Below, in pieces: positions 52,445 to 64,000 of a DNA stretch of 64,000 nucleotides. How positions within the stretch are numbered: the stretch's first letter is position 1; the number at the start of each line of letters is the position of its first letter. The position numbers were made by a program, and so were the translations under genes. Under the pieces are notes generated by a model. It was given only the letters and a program-made list of their open reading frames with translations, was not told where the DNA came from and did no database searches. Source of the DNA: Agarophyton chilense (taxonomy: Eukaryota > Rhodophyta > Florideophyceae > Gracilariales > Gracilariaceae); the NCBI GenBank assembly GCA_030374765.1, contig JARGXX010000088.1, positions 930,001 to 994,000 on the forward strand, given 5' to 3'.

Positions 52445-53603
52445 CTAAGGTAGGAAGAAGTTTTCCTCCACACTCAAATGTGGCATAGAAGATGTGAGAA
52501 TCTGATTCATGCCGACTAGGAGAGTTCGCACATTGAACAGAAGAGCAAGAAGGTGTAAAATCAGACGCTGCTCACCTCTCTCTTCGTAAACCAAGCGATC
52601 TTTTATACGCTGAAACGAACCTTTAAACGCACGCATGCCCCATTCCGATCTCTGCCGAGCCGATGTAGCCTGCCGAACTCTGTGTAACGTTGCAAGGTCT
52701 GGCGTATCCGGCAGATTTTGTGCAGAATTAGCTAAAAACGGGTATTGTCCCCTAAAAAAAGCCGAGTCAACCACGCATGTCCCACCAGTCTGATTAAACA
52801 ATGTTTCTTGTTTTGTGTATATAGACCCCCATTCGGCTATTAACGAGTCGTGCATCGATCCTTGGGCATTTAAGGCACATGCAATTACGACTCCAGAGGG
52901 TGCAAATACCAACATGTTAGATATGTAATGTTCATGTTGCCAACTATTGTAAAAAACGTTCTGGATCATTGCATTGCTGCTTTGTTGTAAGTAGAGCCTC
53001 AAACCGTCGGCAACAGCATAGACATCAGGAAGTAAAGAGTATTTTGCTGGAATGACACTCTGAAAAGCCCGTACTTCCTCAACAGATGGAATTAGAACTG
53101 CAGTTTCTGCGGTGCTCGAAAGTGCGCGAAGTAGTATAAATCTCCCAAAGCGAAGAAAATTAGAACAGTATGAACCTGTTATACCAAATAAAGCAGATAG
53201 AACCATCGAGGAACCGCGCTGCGGTACCATGCTAACGTTAGACTAAGACGCCAAGACGCTGAGTTGCTATCATAGATAGCGGCCATTTCCTACGTTCACC
53301 GATTACCACACGGCGAATGTGACCATTTCGACTATATGGACTATATTTTTCATATAAAAGGGCAAAGACACCCAAGATGAACGGCATCGATCGATAGTCG
53401 AAGACGCTGAGTGTAAGCAATGCTTGGTCAGAACCTGAGCCGTAAGGCACGGCCAACGCTGACATGTGTGGAGCTTTTAGTGCAGAGCAAGGGATTCTGT
53501 GACCTCTTTGGCGACGAGCCTCGAGGGATACGGCTTGACGGAAGTAGAGGTGCCGTCTCCGCTTCAAATTTTCGAGAATCAAGAGAAGGTAAAGTGGCCG
53601 CAT
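52445..53603 (-). pseudogene. PIF/Harbinger transposase (DDE_Tnp_4), one frameshift
   Basis: 53603-53238 holds the N-terminal region (SVFDYRSMPFILGVFALLYE, ERRKWPLSMIATQRLGVLV). A register change near 53235 leads into 53230-52445 with the catalytic domain: Asp75 in YAVADGLRLY, the conserved QNVFYNSWQHEHYISNM block, MHDS, Asp155 in VVDSAFF and Glu196 in RQRSEWGMRAFKG. All three catalytic residues remain. Terminal inverted repeats were not found by eye. Confidence 0.8.
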
Positions 53604-54396
53604 CGTTTAATGTCGATGAGTGCAGTGGTGGCAGAAGTGAATGATTCTGGGAGCGGTTAAATGCTGTGAATATGTGTAATCGGTCTTGAGGGAACGTTGT
53701 CACTGTAGATCAGTTTACAATCCAATCCATTCCATCGCGCACATTTTGATATAATTACATATTCTATTGAAGGTAAGAACTCAATCGAATTTGGGATGTA
53801 CTTTTAGATATTTTTCTTGTAGGTATAGGGCAGCGTAGAGCAGTCGAACTGTCAGGAAGCGCGTGCAAAAGCAAGGAGCGGGACGAAGTCCCCCGTTTTC
53901 GTTGAGCGGCCATGTTCCAACTGGCAGCTCCGGGGCTTGTTTATTTGTCCCAGGAGCTGAGCGCGGCGTCGCACGCGCGATCTCCTACAGCGCTGGAACG
54001 CTGTATTACGTGTTGCCCGTGGTGCATTCTGGGTTCCAACACACCCCTTCTTGGCCGCCGATGGCCGGTGTTCAAACATCACCGCCAACGCTGCCAAGCA
54101 CCTTGACACCCACAAACCACCTCGTGGGCATTGCAGCCAATTGAAAACACACACTCTGAAACCTACTTCGCGTCTTTACCACGGTTTACCTGTGCCCGCC
54201 CATATCGATTGGGAAGGGACCCTCGATCTATTGATGGTTGCGGGCTCGGAGAAGATAGGGCGCACGCATCCAAGCCGCCGCACGACAACACAACCACTAG
54301 GGCTAGAGGACAACGCAAAAATTACTATCACCCTCTACTGGAATCGACTGCGCGTGCGATCTCAATACATCAATACGCACAGTGGCAGCAACTTAA
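53604..54396. other. Gap without recognisable genes
   Basis: Several short overlapping frames, none with family features. Confidence 0.35.
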
Positions 54397-55836
54397 ATGA
54401 AACAAAAGCGCGTGGTGCGTCGGGCGCTTGCAGCGGAGGATACCCAAGCTCCATCGTGGTATCAGTTGCGAGGCGGGAATTCGTTCCCTGCGCAGCACGG
54501 TGGAGTACCTCTGCTGCAAGGGAAGCAAGCAAAGGGTTGCTTGGACGCGACGTTGCGAGACGTTAGTCGAGGTGCAGACAATCGTTTGGTTTCCAGATTT
54601 GCTATGAAAAAGCGTCATCATCTTCCGACTGACTCGGACCACCAACGCAATGAAAACGCGACGACAGCGAATCAACCTGGGATTTCTTCTCTTCAACACT
54701 TGTCAAATCGTCAACTGGAGGCCATTTACACCTCCAACCGCTATCGTCACCCGATTTCAGGTCTGGCGGAGACGTGGAACATGGAGGAGATACTGAAAAT
54801 TAGTAGAGCCGACACGGAGGGGCTCGAACGGTATCTGTTGGAACACGTTGATGGTGACAGCATGATTATTTGCGCACCGCAGCTTGCCAGCCTCGGTAGT
54901 ATGGTCGTTCTAAAATGGTGCCGCGAACGTCCAAACCGCTTGCTTGACCATGTCACCGCCCATCTTTACGGCTTATACGAGGATAGCGTGAATGCACAAG
55001 AGTGGGGCGTTTACGTCGTGATGTTCATCCGTACGGACACGGTGTTACAGGGAAGAAACGGTGTGCGTTGCTAAAGTGGGCCTCAATAATACGCACAGAA
55101 CCACGACGAACAGAATTATGACTGGCATCCGATCCTATTTCATTCGCTTGTCGGTGACGGCTTAGCGAACGCCCTTGGCGACCAGGGGAAATGGAACCGA
55201 GGAATTCAATACAACTTGGAACATGCCACTCTGACAGATTCGAAGTGCATACAAGTTACACCGGATACGAATGTGTTGGATGACTTAGAGTACTACTGCG
55301 TTAGATATCCGTGTGTTCCAGTTCTCGTTTCCAGTCTTGGCTCTCGTTCTCGTACTTCCCACTGCGCGCGATATGAATTGAAAGAGGATCGAATGCTTGT
55401 GAGCCGTACTAACAACATGTGCTTGCAAGCTTCACTTGCAAATAGTATCTCGCCTGTAATCGATGAAAAGTATGCTGAAGACATCGTTCTACGCCCAGAG
55501 TTACCACACATGATATCCTTCGGCAGGGCGGCAGTATGGGTGAGCGAGAAAGCCAAACGCGTTATCTTGGAGCGAGTCAACTTCGATGTGGACAAGCACC
55601 ACGCGGGGCTAGGTTGGTTTCTTACGCAAACGTCTGGAGTGTTTTTACTGCGACTACGGGCCTCAAACGTCGATCACGTCATATGCGTTGACGTTGATCG
55701 CCGACAGATTCTTGATGCCGTGGAGCAGTTTCCATTGCGTCTATATAGACTCAATAGAAACTGCTCCATCATCAAGCTGCTGATTCAGCATTCACAGTGC
55801 TTTGGCGTTCGCAAGGTGTACCTATCCTTAATTTAA
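54397..55836 (+). pseudogene. Possible papain-fold cysteine-peptidase-like gene in two frames
   Basis: First frame 54397-55074 (225 codons): basic N-terminus, then a helical region (LSNRQLEAIYTSNRYRHPIS, LERYLLEHVDGDSMI). The second frame, open from about 55090 (past WHPILFHSLVGDG) to 55836, has the pattern CLQASLANSI (Cys and Asn as in C-x-x-A-x-x-N), a GVFLLRLR strand and VDHVICVDVDRRQILDAVEQ (His followed by Asp), ending PLRLYRLN. The C...H...D order fits a papain-like fold, but I cannot name the family. The two frames probably belong to one gene broken near 55075-55090. No transposon ends are visible. Confidence 0.4.
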
Positions 55837-57294
55837 GTAAAAGCATTCGTTAAGTTGCTTTCACCACCGCACATCAGCTCCTGTGTTGATCATCAAGATG
55901 CCGATTCAGCATCGACAGTTCTTCTCGGCGGACGATCAGACTCATTCTCGCCACGTTACTCGGAGTTACGTCCGCGCTGCAGGGCCACTCTGACGGAGAT
56001 CCACCCCATTCGGATTGACTCCACCTTCTGTGACGACTGCTTACCTCAAGGTTCTTCCAACCAAATCGAAAAGTGCGTTTAAATCTTCGTTTCGTACTTC
56101 ATCGCGTGGGTCGGAAACCAGCATGAAACATGAATGAGCAACACACATAGAGAACTGCACGTTATGTGAGATTCATGACAGAAAAGATCGTATTCCTCGT
56201 ACAGCGGTAAGAGAGCGTTGGAGTTAACAGTGTTGTGGACGTCGTCAGCTGCAGACTTGATGAACGGAAGGATGGTTGAAAGAGTAAAAGCCATTGAATG
56301 GCAAAGTTAATGTAGGCGCTTATGATGTATAGAGGAGTGAAATGCATAGTTATCATCCGAGATATGAGTGAGTATTCGACAGCCACTGCGGGCCGGCATC
56401 GCAATGACGTCGCTAACGAAGTTCTGATGGCGCTGGCACCCCTCTCTTACAGCCAGTGCCGCCGAAAACGACAGAGCGTTGTTGGTATGAAACCAGGAAC
56501 ACAGCAGGGTTTGGAGCCACCTATCGCAGCGCAAATCGACGAAAATACAGACCAAACGGATCTGGCAGGTTGGTAAATGGAGGAAGAACACGTTGACCGA
56601 AAAGATGGAACGCATTCATAGTTTCGAGGAGACTCGTGAAGCAAGCGATCGGCGAGAGCAAGCGCTGACTGCGGTTCAAGCGAGGCCGAGATGTGGTTGG
56701 GTGCGGCTTCGGTTTGCATGATGTGCAAAGGGCTGCTTTAGTGCAACTGACGCAGGGCGCCCTTCGCTATACTACAGACTACATAATGTTAACGTGGGCA
56801 CAATAAATAAGGAATGGTAAGAGGATTACAGGATGGAGGGAGGCGGGGAACTCTCGGAATTCGGATGATGTGGTTTCTGAAAGACGAAGGTACAGCTGTT
56901 CAGCGGAGTGTGCATTGGGCGCATAAATGTTTCAGTAAAGAAGTTTTGGAAAGTGAGTCTGTAATTAGCAGAAACCGCGCCCTCCTTCTGCGCGCAAGTT
57001 CCCGTCTACGGAACCCATCGGCGAAAGTGTCTCGACGCCATGCACTCCGATGGCACTCTAATTACCCTCCATGCGACCCAATTGTGGCACATTGCACTCC
57101 AACTACCCTCCCAAAAAAGAAAAACTTTCTTGTAGGGTATGTGAAGAATCCCTAAGGTGCTGCCTCGGTAGTCCTCGAGAGTTCCAACGCATCCTCGAAA
57201 TTAGAAAGGTAAACGAAGTGGAGATAGGAAGGGGAGGAAACAAGAATGGGTCGGCTAAGAGGCATAGGAAGCGAATGCGTAGCGCCAAATAGTC
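55837..57294. other. Gap without recognisable genes
   Basis: Only short frames on both strands (up to 113 codons) without motifs. Near 57020-57115 there is a short C/A-rich stretch with two similar actcc-aattaccctcc / caactaccctccc segments. Confidence 0.35.
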
Positions 57295-60200
57295 CTAGTG
57301 TATGAATTCAGATACCCGTTTGGCGTTATTGAATAAGTCTTGTGATAAACGACCCGTTACTAGTACTTCGTTAAGCCTCCTATACATGACCAATTTGCGC
57401 TTAGTCAAGGCATCAGCTAGATTGCGAGTTCCACTTATCCACTGTAGTACTGATATTTCGCCGGCTTCGAATGAGTCCCTAAGTCGTGCCACTGTAGGGC
57501 GTAGACGATGGTCTCTTCCTTTTTGTAGCTTTGTAATGGTGGAGTATAGTCCATCGGAATCAACTGTTAAAACGAACGGAAGGTCCGACTGAGGACTATA
57601 CACTTCTTTGATGCAGGAAGCCAAGAGAGCACCTCGATCGGCGGACAATCCAGCAGCTAAAATCTCAGCGCCTATGGTACTGAAAGACACGCGTGCTTGT
57701 TTCGAACTCGACCAGTCAAGCGCATGGAACACAGACGCTTCACCCCCAACTGGCAGGAACATTCCGGATATGTATCCTGTTTGGCCGTAAGACTTTTCCG
57801 TTGGCTTGCGTCAGAGAATGCCAAGAATCTTGGAGTCTTATCGGGGCTGGGTGTATGAGCGCAATGTATGACTGGTGTAAGATTTTTCAACTCTTTCAAC
57901 ACTGAATTCGCCACCATTGAATCGGAAACGCGGAGCATTCCAACACGTTGCTGCAAATAACTTGCGGCAAACGCTGCCTGTGAAAGTACTTCATGACCAA
58001 GGTAGTTGAGTGCTGCCGTCAATCCGAGGAAGGATGACCGTTCATCAGCGGTGCATAGGTCATTGAACTGTTTTCGGCGAGTTTGAGTGATGTTAAGTGG
58101 GTGAATGGTTCCCATATACTCGGCCATGCTCGCGGAAACCCAGCCATCGGGATGGCAGGTGATACGAAGTCGGTTGAAGATGAGCTGGGGTTCACATTCA
58201 AATTTTCCAACATCAAAGCGAGAGGATATCCCCTCATGAAACCAGTTGATGGAGTCCCTCGTGCCAGCAATAAGAATGTCATCCACAACTTTAGCGAGCA
58301 CCAGTGAAATCCTGTCGTTCTTTCTTTGTAGCAGGAACATTTGAGGCAAGCCTGGCACTGCGTGAAACTGCTTTTCGAAAGGACATTTCTCGATTGTCAG
58401 TTGTCAAAATCTTCCCGACTCGACAAGACCATAAGTGGGAACTAATATCTTCCAAATCACACCTCTCGGAGCCCAACCTTTCGCCGGGATCATTTAAATA
58501 TCCCTGAGCAGCTTCCCAATTTGCAGGTAGGCACCTTTGATATCCATGGTCGCCAGGGAAAACTGAAGAAATGCGGCTATTGACAGGACAACCCGAATAA
58601 TGGAAAACTGTGCGGACGAAGAGTCTTTCCGGATCAAATCTTTGTCGGGATCTCGGTTTCGGTGAGGCACAATTCTGCACTTCAGTCGAAGTTTTCCTTT
58701 TTCTCCATCGCTTTTCATATGAAAGAAATGGTGAGATGAAAGCAGATTCGCGTTACGAGGGAGGGATGACCTAAGAAGTACCCTATAACAACCTTCTTAA
58801 ACTCCCTTTTCCTTTGCATTGGATTTGTTAATGATCTATTGTGGAAGAAACTGAAGGCCAGATTCGGACACATGCTCGTCACCAAGTACCTGTTTGGTTT
58901 GACGGAGAATGGTCTGTTCGGCACTTTCTAGAGATATCGGGGTGCTTAGAGTCAAGATAGGTGTCTCTCCGATATCTTTTTCCGACCGGGGCGGATTCGA
59001 AGGTTGTCCAAAATCCTTACTAGGATCGTCAACCACCTTGGACTTGCCTCCTGAGAGCATAGTGATCACGGAGGGGTGAGAGGACCAAAGCGAGGATTCT
59101 TCATTGAGGATGAAGTTCAAGCTTCCACGCTTGTCGACCGAAGTCTCTCCTGGTTCGACGTTCGGAACAACAATGTCCGGGTCTCGTCCGTTTTCATTGT
59201 TCTGCTGAGTTTCTTCGCTTTCGTTGTTCCGCTCTAGGCTGTCTTCATCTAGGATTGAATGAGACAGCGGGTACCGATGTCCCATTTGGTCAAGTTCGAA
59301 CAAAAGCGACGACTTTGGTACCAGTCTAATGTCTTCATAGGCAGCATGGATCGGTGACCCTTGGTGATCCTGGCTTGACGAAAGAAAAGGTTAATGTTTC
59401 TTGGCTTCTCGAACATAAGCCAACATCCATTTGCTTGCTTTCGGTCCCTTCTTGAAGTAATATACCGGAGTTCCGCGGCGACAGTGCGACTCTGGTATAG
59501 TACGGGAATTTCGGGTTACTTGAAGCGTTTGAATAGCCCTGCGAGTGACTTGTTCCTGGTGAGCCTCGATGAGATCTAAAGGAACTTTTTGCTGCGGGAG
59601 TCCAAGAATGGACGGTGTATAACCACGTGCGATTTCGAAGCTACTTAGCTTCATTCCCCCGTACACGATGTTACTGAAGGATGTCGCGCGAGATAATACA
59701 TCTTGGAAGTTGTAGTCCGTATTTCGAACAACCGCGAAATATTTTGCGTCCTGCGAAAGCCGAAGCGCAAACAACCGTACTACACCATTCTTCGCTTCCA
59801 AGACGCCAATTTTATTATGGCGACGAGCGGGACGAGGCTCGAACGAGATTTAATGGGCCCCAAGTAGTCGGCGGAAGATGGAGTTATCGAACTCCGGGTC
59901 TCCAGAGACCACTGCTGGGGGCCCGTTCAAGTTGATCCAGTCTCGTTCAAAGGTTGTAACCACGAGCTCCATTTCCCTCGGTGTGATGAGAGTGGTTGCT
60001 GGAAACCCTGATGACAAATCCACCATATGAAGTATGGGTGTATTGTCCATCTCATTGATGAACGTAAAGTCGACCTGGACATGATAATTGAAAGATATCA
60101 GAAGCCTTTGGAAAGAAGTCTTCCGTGACGCTAGAGGGCGTCCAGTAGTTTTACATCCAGTGCATATGTCGAGCGCAACATGCAGTGTTTGTTTCAAGAC

Positions 60201-60899
60201 CGGCGTGAGCACTCCAGCGCGGCGACAAATCTCGACCATATCGTCAAAAGTCAGGTGAGTGTACCCATGGAGCTTGGATGCAAACTTCTTTGCAGCTTTT
60301 CCGTCAGAGAACTTCGCCTTCGATACCCTCTCAAAGCGGTTCGAGAAGAATGTTCTGTGAGACGAGAAGAAGGACCGGATAGATCTTTCTTTGACCGGCA
60401 CAACCAAGAGCCTTGTACGAACGATATCTTCCGGATCCTCAACAAGACGAGAAGAGAAGGTGGAAAAGTAGAGAACTTTATTTGACAAACCACCAAATCC
60501 TTTTGGGATCACCAGCAGGTCCTTTTCACCTATTAGGTTGGACTTGTGAACGATCTGGTTTCCCAGCAACAAGGACCCATCTCTATCAACAAGGTAGAAT
60601 GGAATCCTTGTCTTATTTCCATTTATATCAATAATTGGCAGATCCTAAATAGCAAACTCAAGCCGAGCGTCGTCACAGTTGACTCCATAACCGTGAAAGA
60701 ACAGCTCTCGGTCCAGTTCTCGCAGCTGAATAGAAATCGACAAGGCAGAGGTCAGTTTCGCGGCGGCTTCCACTCCTCCGACACTCCTCCGACACCCGAT
60801 GTCAATCACGCGGTTCGGGTCTCGGCCGATGGAAACCTTATGGTCGGCTCCATATCCAGCGACTAAGCTTAGTTCCCTTTCGAAGGAATGGAGCCCCAC
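57295..60899 (-). pseudogene. Divergent Ty1/Copia pol (protease, integrase, RT, RNase H)
   Basis: Mostly one register with nonsense codons. Protease-like end (IDIGCRRSVGG, 60899-60645). Integrase with a zinc site (HGYTHLTFDDM...CTGC), QVDFTFINEMDN and VSGDPEFDNSIFR (60572-59850), continuing after a TAA at 59850 with PARRHNK and LFALRLSQ (to 59391). A variable linker (59303-58836). RT with TMDIKGAYLQIGKLLRDI (58718) and KVVDDILIAGT (about 58290). RNase H after a frameshift near 57790 (FHALDWSSSKQARVSFSTIGAEILAAGL, LADALTKRKL). The order proves Copia, but the RT and RNase H sequences are far from the short-LTR Copia family above. Gag and LTRs were not identified. Confidence 0.8.
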
Positions 60900-61829
60900 T
60901 GAAAAAACCCGTCGTTGCCAATCTTCTTACCTCCCTTCACAGATGCTTAAAGCCTGCACTTTTTCGTCAGCCAGCTGGGGGATTGGAATTTCTTATCTCC
61001 ATGAAGGTGGGTCTTCGAGCCGCAGTCGAAGTAGTTCACTTCTGAAGATCTCTTCTTGGAGGCAGAAGATCGCTCAGCAATGCTTTGCGAGGAGCCAGCC
61101 TTATTAGAATTGTTCTTCCTCTACTTCTTCTTGTTCTTCAGTTGAGAATTTGAATTCGAAGGGTCTGATGCTGTATGAGCTTCTGAACCGGAGCCGACTG
61201 TCGTACAATCACCTCTGGGGTATGCTACTGTCTTGTCTTGGGAGCTTAGTGACGCTCGACCGTAGGGAGCGTGTTGACGCTCAACCTTAGAAGGTAGACG
61301 TAGTAAACCTCGATGGTAACAGGGCACCGTGAAAACCCGCAGGGGCAAACGGCGGGGCAGTTAGCCTATACCGTGTACGTAAACGATGGTAGGCGTCAAC
61401 GAGCGGGAAAGTCTGTGTGGTAGTTGAGAAACAATAAACCAAAAGGTATAGTCGTGACCCAAGTGATGCCTGTCTTTATCAGATTAAGATGGGGGAGGTG
61501 AAGTTCCCTATATGCAAAGGACTGCACTCTCCCGATCACCCGGGAAGTGCCAGCAAGGCACGGTCTCTGACCTAGTGTCAGAGCTGGCCAGCACTGGCTA
61601 CAGTGCCAGATGGCCACTCCGCTACTGTACTAAATCAAATATAATTACAATTACAAGTACTAACAACTACTCGACCAGAAGGTACATGTCAACACTACAC
61701 GTGGCTGACAACAACTAGATGGTAGCTCGCCCGGAGCTGCATGACCGATGATTCCTCGCATCCATCACCTACAGGGTCAGTGTAGTATATTGACAACCTC
61801 AAAGGTCAGACCCTCTGCCACTATACGAC
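60900..61829. other. Gap: leader of the divergent Copia copy and unassigned sequence
   Basis: A Lys/Asn-rich minus-strand frame (61348-61121) may be the end of gag. Otherwise no gene is seen. Confidence 0.3.
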
Positions 61830-62840
61830 AGACCCCCTTCCTACCCGTGAGGCACGCCCCGTGTCTCCTTCCATCAAACCATAGAGTTGTAGCGAGCGAC
61901 AGAGGCGCGGGCATCGAAGTGGTGTCTGCGCGCGGCGCGCGATCCTTGAGGTTCAGAACTCGGCGCCAGAATCGGTTGGGGAGGTCGCGCGGCGACGTCG
62001 GCGCACGAATTGAGTGACAACCATTCAGGTAGGGACTGTCATGAGGGCGATGCAGTGTAACTAGCGCGCTCGCGAACACCGTTTCGGTAGTGGCCCTGCT
62101 TGCTTGTGATTCTACTTCCGCATAGCCCCCCTGTCTAACCAAGTTGGTGTTTCACCTTTTCCCGGTTACTCAAACTTCAGTTCCCTCCTAGGTCCCTGCG
62201 CAGTGCCGTCCCACCTGGTCGTTCCCACGGCTCGACAACCCTTCAGGTAGTGCTGCCCTTCATTAGCGGATTCGCGACCGTAACCGTGCTGTCCGGCTTT
62301 CCCCTGAAGGTTGCCTGGCTTCTCGAACTTTCAGGTTTCGTCTACCTTGTAAAGATTGACTCGTGGCGCCGGTGGGGGCCTGAGCCTGCGTCGATACAAA
62401 CATTGAGGTGTCGGCCTGGGTCCGTCGTGGAAGCTTCCAGTTGTGAGACCTTATTGGTGTTGAGCGGCTTCGTCGGTAATTACGCGACCTTTTTCCGGTT
62501 TAGCATTCCAGCTACTTTCAAAGCAATTACAGGATCGCGCCGCCTCCGCGCACGCGTTCGAACCTATTCGGGACCACGTCGGTGCACCTCGCCCAGCAGC
62601 GTGGATTCGTCACCAATACCTCGAAGGAGTAGTCAATCACGGGTCCTCCTGATTCCATTGCTCCTAAACCGACAGCTCCTTCTTAAAGTAAATTGTTGTC
62701 TCTTCTTGTCTCCTCTACTGTTACATTTGGTTGTTCTTTCGTGTCCTTCCTTGTAGGTAATCTGACACGCATATGCGTCCACCTTCTGCGGAAAACGACG
62801 TCTTTTCTCCCCCTTCCTTAGGCCTGAGTACCACGAAGGT
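61830..62840 (-). other. Non-coding 3' part of the terminal Gypsy element (possible LTR)
   Basis: Two purine runs on the element strand could be polypurine tracts: 62796-62819 (aaggaagggggagaaaaga) and 61831-61845 (ggaagggggtc, followed by TGTCGTATAG). The 3' LTR therefore starts either near 62790 or at 61830. Without the partner LTR I cannot decide. Confidence 0.35.
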
Positions 62841-64000
62841 CTAAGGTTCGCCGTCTGCATGCATCGGCTCCTTGCGACGGTGCCGATACCTGATACGGAA
62901 GTGTGGGAGTATTGCGGTTGGGGGTTCGAGGGTGTCCCCTTCTGGCCCCCAGCCGTACCACCTTACGGTGTACTTCACACCATTGTAGGTTTGCGTGTGG
63001 CCCACAAGACGGTCAACGGGAAATTCTTCTGAGGATTGGTCCTGATCTTTCGGGGGAACGCCACCTCGAGGGTTCATATGTTCCGAGTTGGGAGCTTCGT
63101 GTGTGGGAGCCGGGTCGGGAGCTTCCGCTGCTACCGTGTGAGGTTCCATTTCCATTCCTGTTAGAGGGATGTAATCCGGATCATCCCGTCATAGTTCATC
63201 ATTCACGTCAATTGGGGTGGGGTCCTCCGAGGGTCGAGTGCGCAGAGCTACCGCTCTGGGCTCTCAGGCTGAGGTGCCTGCCTCCATGCGATGTTGAACC
63301 GTTTCAGATGCTACTGTAATACGTTCAATTGATATTGTATTCTGTATTCCGTCTTGGTCAACCGTAACGGTGTGGTCTGGTGCGTTCAATACCTTATAAG
63401 GTCCCACTGATTTGGGTAGAAGCTTCGAATTGATATATCTATCAATAGCTTCATGGTCCGCTTCATCACCCGGTAGTGGTCTTTTATCTGAAGGTGGGTT
63501 GTCTATGTAGACATATTTTCCCGAAGATACGGAGACCACTTTGGTTACCCTACGGTCGTAGTCGGCCTTGTACCGCTTCTGGGCTGCAGTGAGGCGGCTC
63601 TCTGCATGTTTGAGAGCCCTTCTCAATCTCACAAGAGTATTTTGCTTGACCTGGGCAGGGGTCAGTGCGCCAGCTGCAGTGCTGGTGGTATGATCTCCCT
63701 GCACTATAATACCTGGGGGGTGTCGCGAAAGAACTATATCGAAGGGAGTGGTCTGCGTTGACCGATACACCTGAAGGTTATAGGAGTAGGTGAGCGGTTG
63801 CACCATCTCATCCCACCCAGTTTGGTGCTCTTCCGTATAGTGTCGTAGCCTTGATACCAATGTGAGGTGAAAGCGCTCGACCTGTCCGTTTGTCTGCGGG
63901 TGGTAGGCAGTAGTGAAATAGTGCTTGATACCCAAGAGGTTACAGACTGATTCGAAGAACTTCGAAGCCAGGTTTGAACCATTCTCGGTGAGTAGGTACA
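62841..64000 (-). pseudogene. Chromodomain Gypsy integrase, 3' part, running off the window
   Basis: The frame is open from 64000 to the TGA at 63264-63266: the core end LTENGSNLASKFFESV, HPQTNGQVERFHLT with the catalytic Glu, a long helix with AQKRYKADYDRRV and an SH3-like GPYKVLN segment. In the same register after two TGA codons (63264 and 63189) it continues to 62841 with a linker and a chromodomain (FPVDRLVGHTQTYNGVKYTV, RWYGWGPEGDTLEP). Related to but distinct from the other two chromodomain copies. Gag, protease, RT and RNase H must lie beyond the window. Confidence 0.85.

Noticed and set aside
1..64000. tRNA, rRNA or CRISPR-like arrays
   Set aside because: No cloverleaf, rRNA core motif or regularly spaced repeat array was found by eye. 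The hairpin arrays lack uniform repeats and spacers.

Overview
This is eukaryotic nuclear DNA built mostly from stacked, partly decayed transposable elements, with a short stretch of ordinary host genes between about 20.2 and 24.3 kb and a second host gene relic near 37.5 kb. The host genes are compact. The hydrolase has no intron and carries a transit-peptide-like N-terminus. One small gene has a single 76-bp intron with a GTAAGT donor and a TACTAAC branch site. Together with the element mix (chromodomain Ty3/Gypsy, Copia with ~90-bp LTRs, Harbinger, hAT and a ULP1-bearing MULE-like element) this best suits a red alga of the Chondrus type. That assignment is inference; an oomycete or another compact algal genome is the alternative.

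Left third: a Copia relic (180-2345) is followed by a nested structure. A 4.6-kb minus-strand Copia element with 90-bp LTRs (3580-3669 and 19529-19618, target duplication CTCTT) is split by an 11.4-kb minus-strand Ty3/Gypsy element (6682-18081, LTRs 864/865 bp, target duplication AGAGG). The Gypsy element encodes gag, protease-RT-RNase H in the -1 frame, integrase and a chromodomain. Between the chromodomain and its 3' LTR it also carries two overlapping open frames on the opposite strand. It is GC-rich and packed with short perfect stem-loops.

Middle: an F-box/LRR-like gene (minus, apparently frameshifted), an alpha/beta hydrolase (plus) and a 77-residue probable mitochondrial membrane protein (plus, two exons) are the host genes. 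Then comes a MULE-like DNA transposon bounded by 55-bp inverted repeats (25186-25240 and 33999-34053). It holds an intact ULP1/C48 peptidase plus zinc-finger ORF and a decayed transposase, and is interrupted by a 5'-truncated Gypsy element (about 29048-33302). A 2.2-kb Copia element with 98-bp LTRs that has lost integrase and RT (34054-36278, target duplication CCGTG) sits exactly on the right inverted-repeat terminus.

Right half: a frameshifted MCUR1/CCDC90-like (DUF1640) gene, an hAT relic, a second Gypsy copy of the nested family (about 40.2-48.15 kb) whose pol frame is broken by four nonsense codons, an inverted fragment of the same family (48.3-50 kb), a Harbinger element with its Myb-like partner gene, a possible cysteine-peptidase-like gene, a divergent Copia lineage (57.3-60.9 kb) and the 3' part of another chromodomain Gypsy element running off the window end. 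No rRNA, tRNA or CRISPR was seen. Most element frames are closed by isolated nonsense codons, many explained by C-to-T change, rather than by indels.
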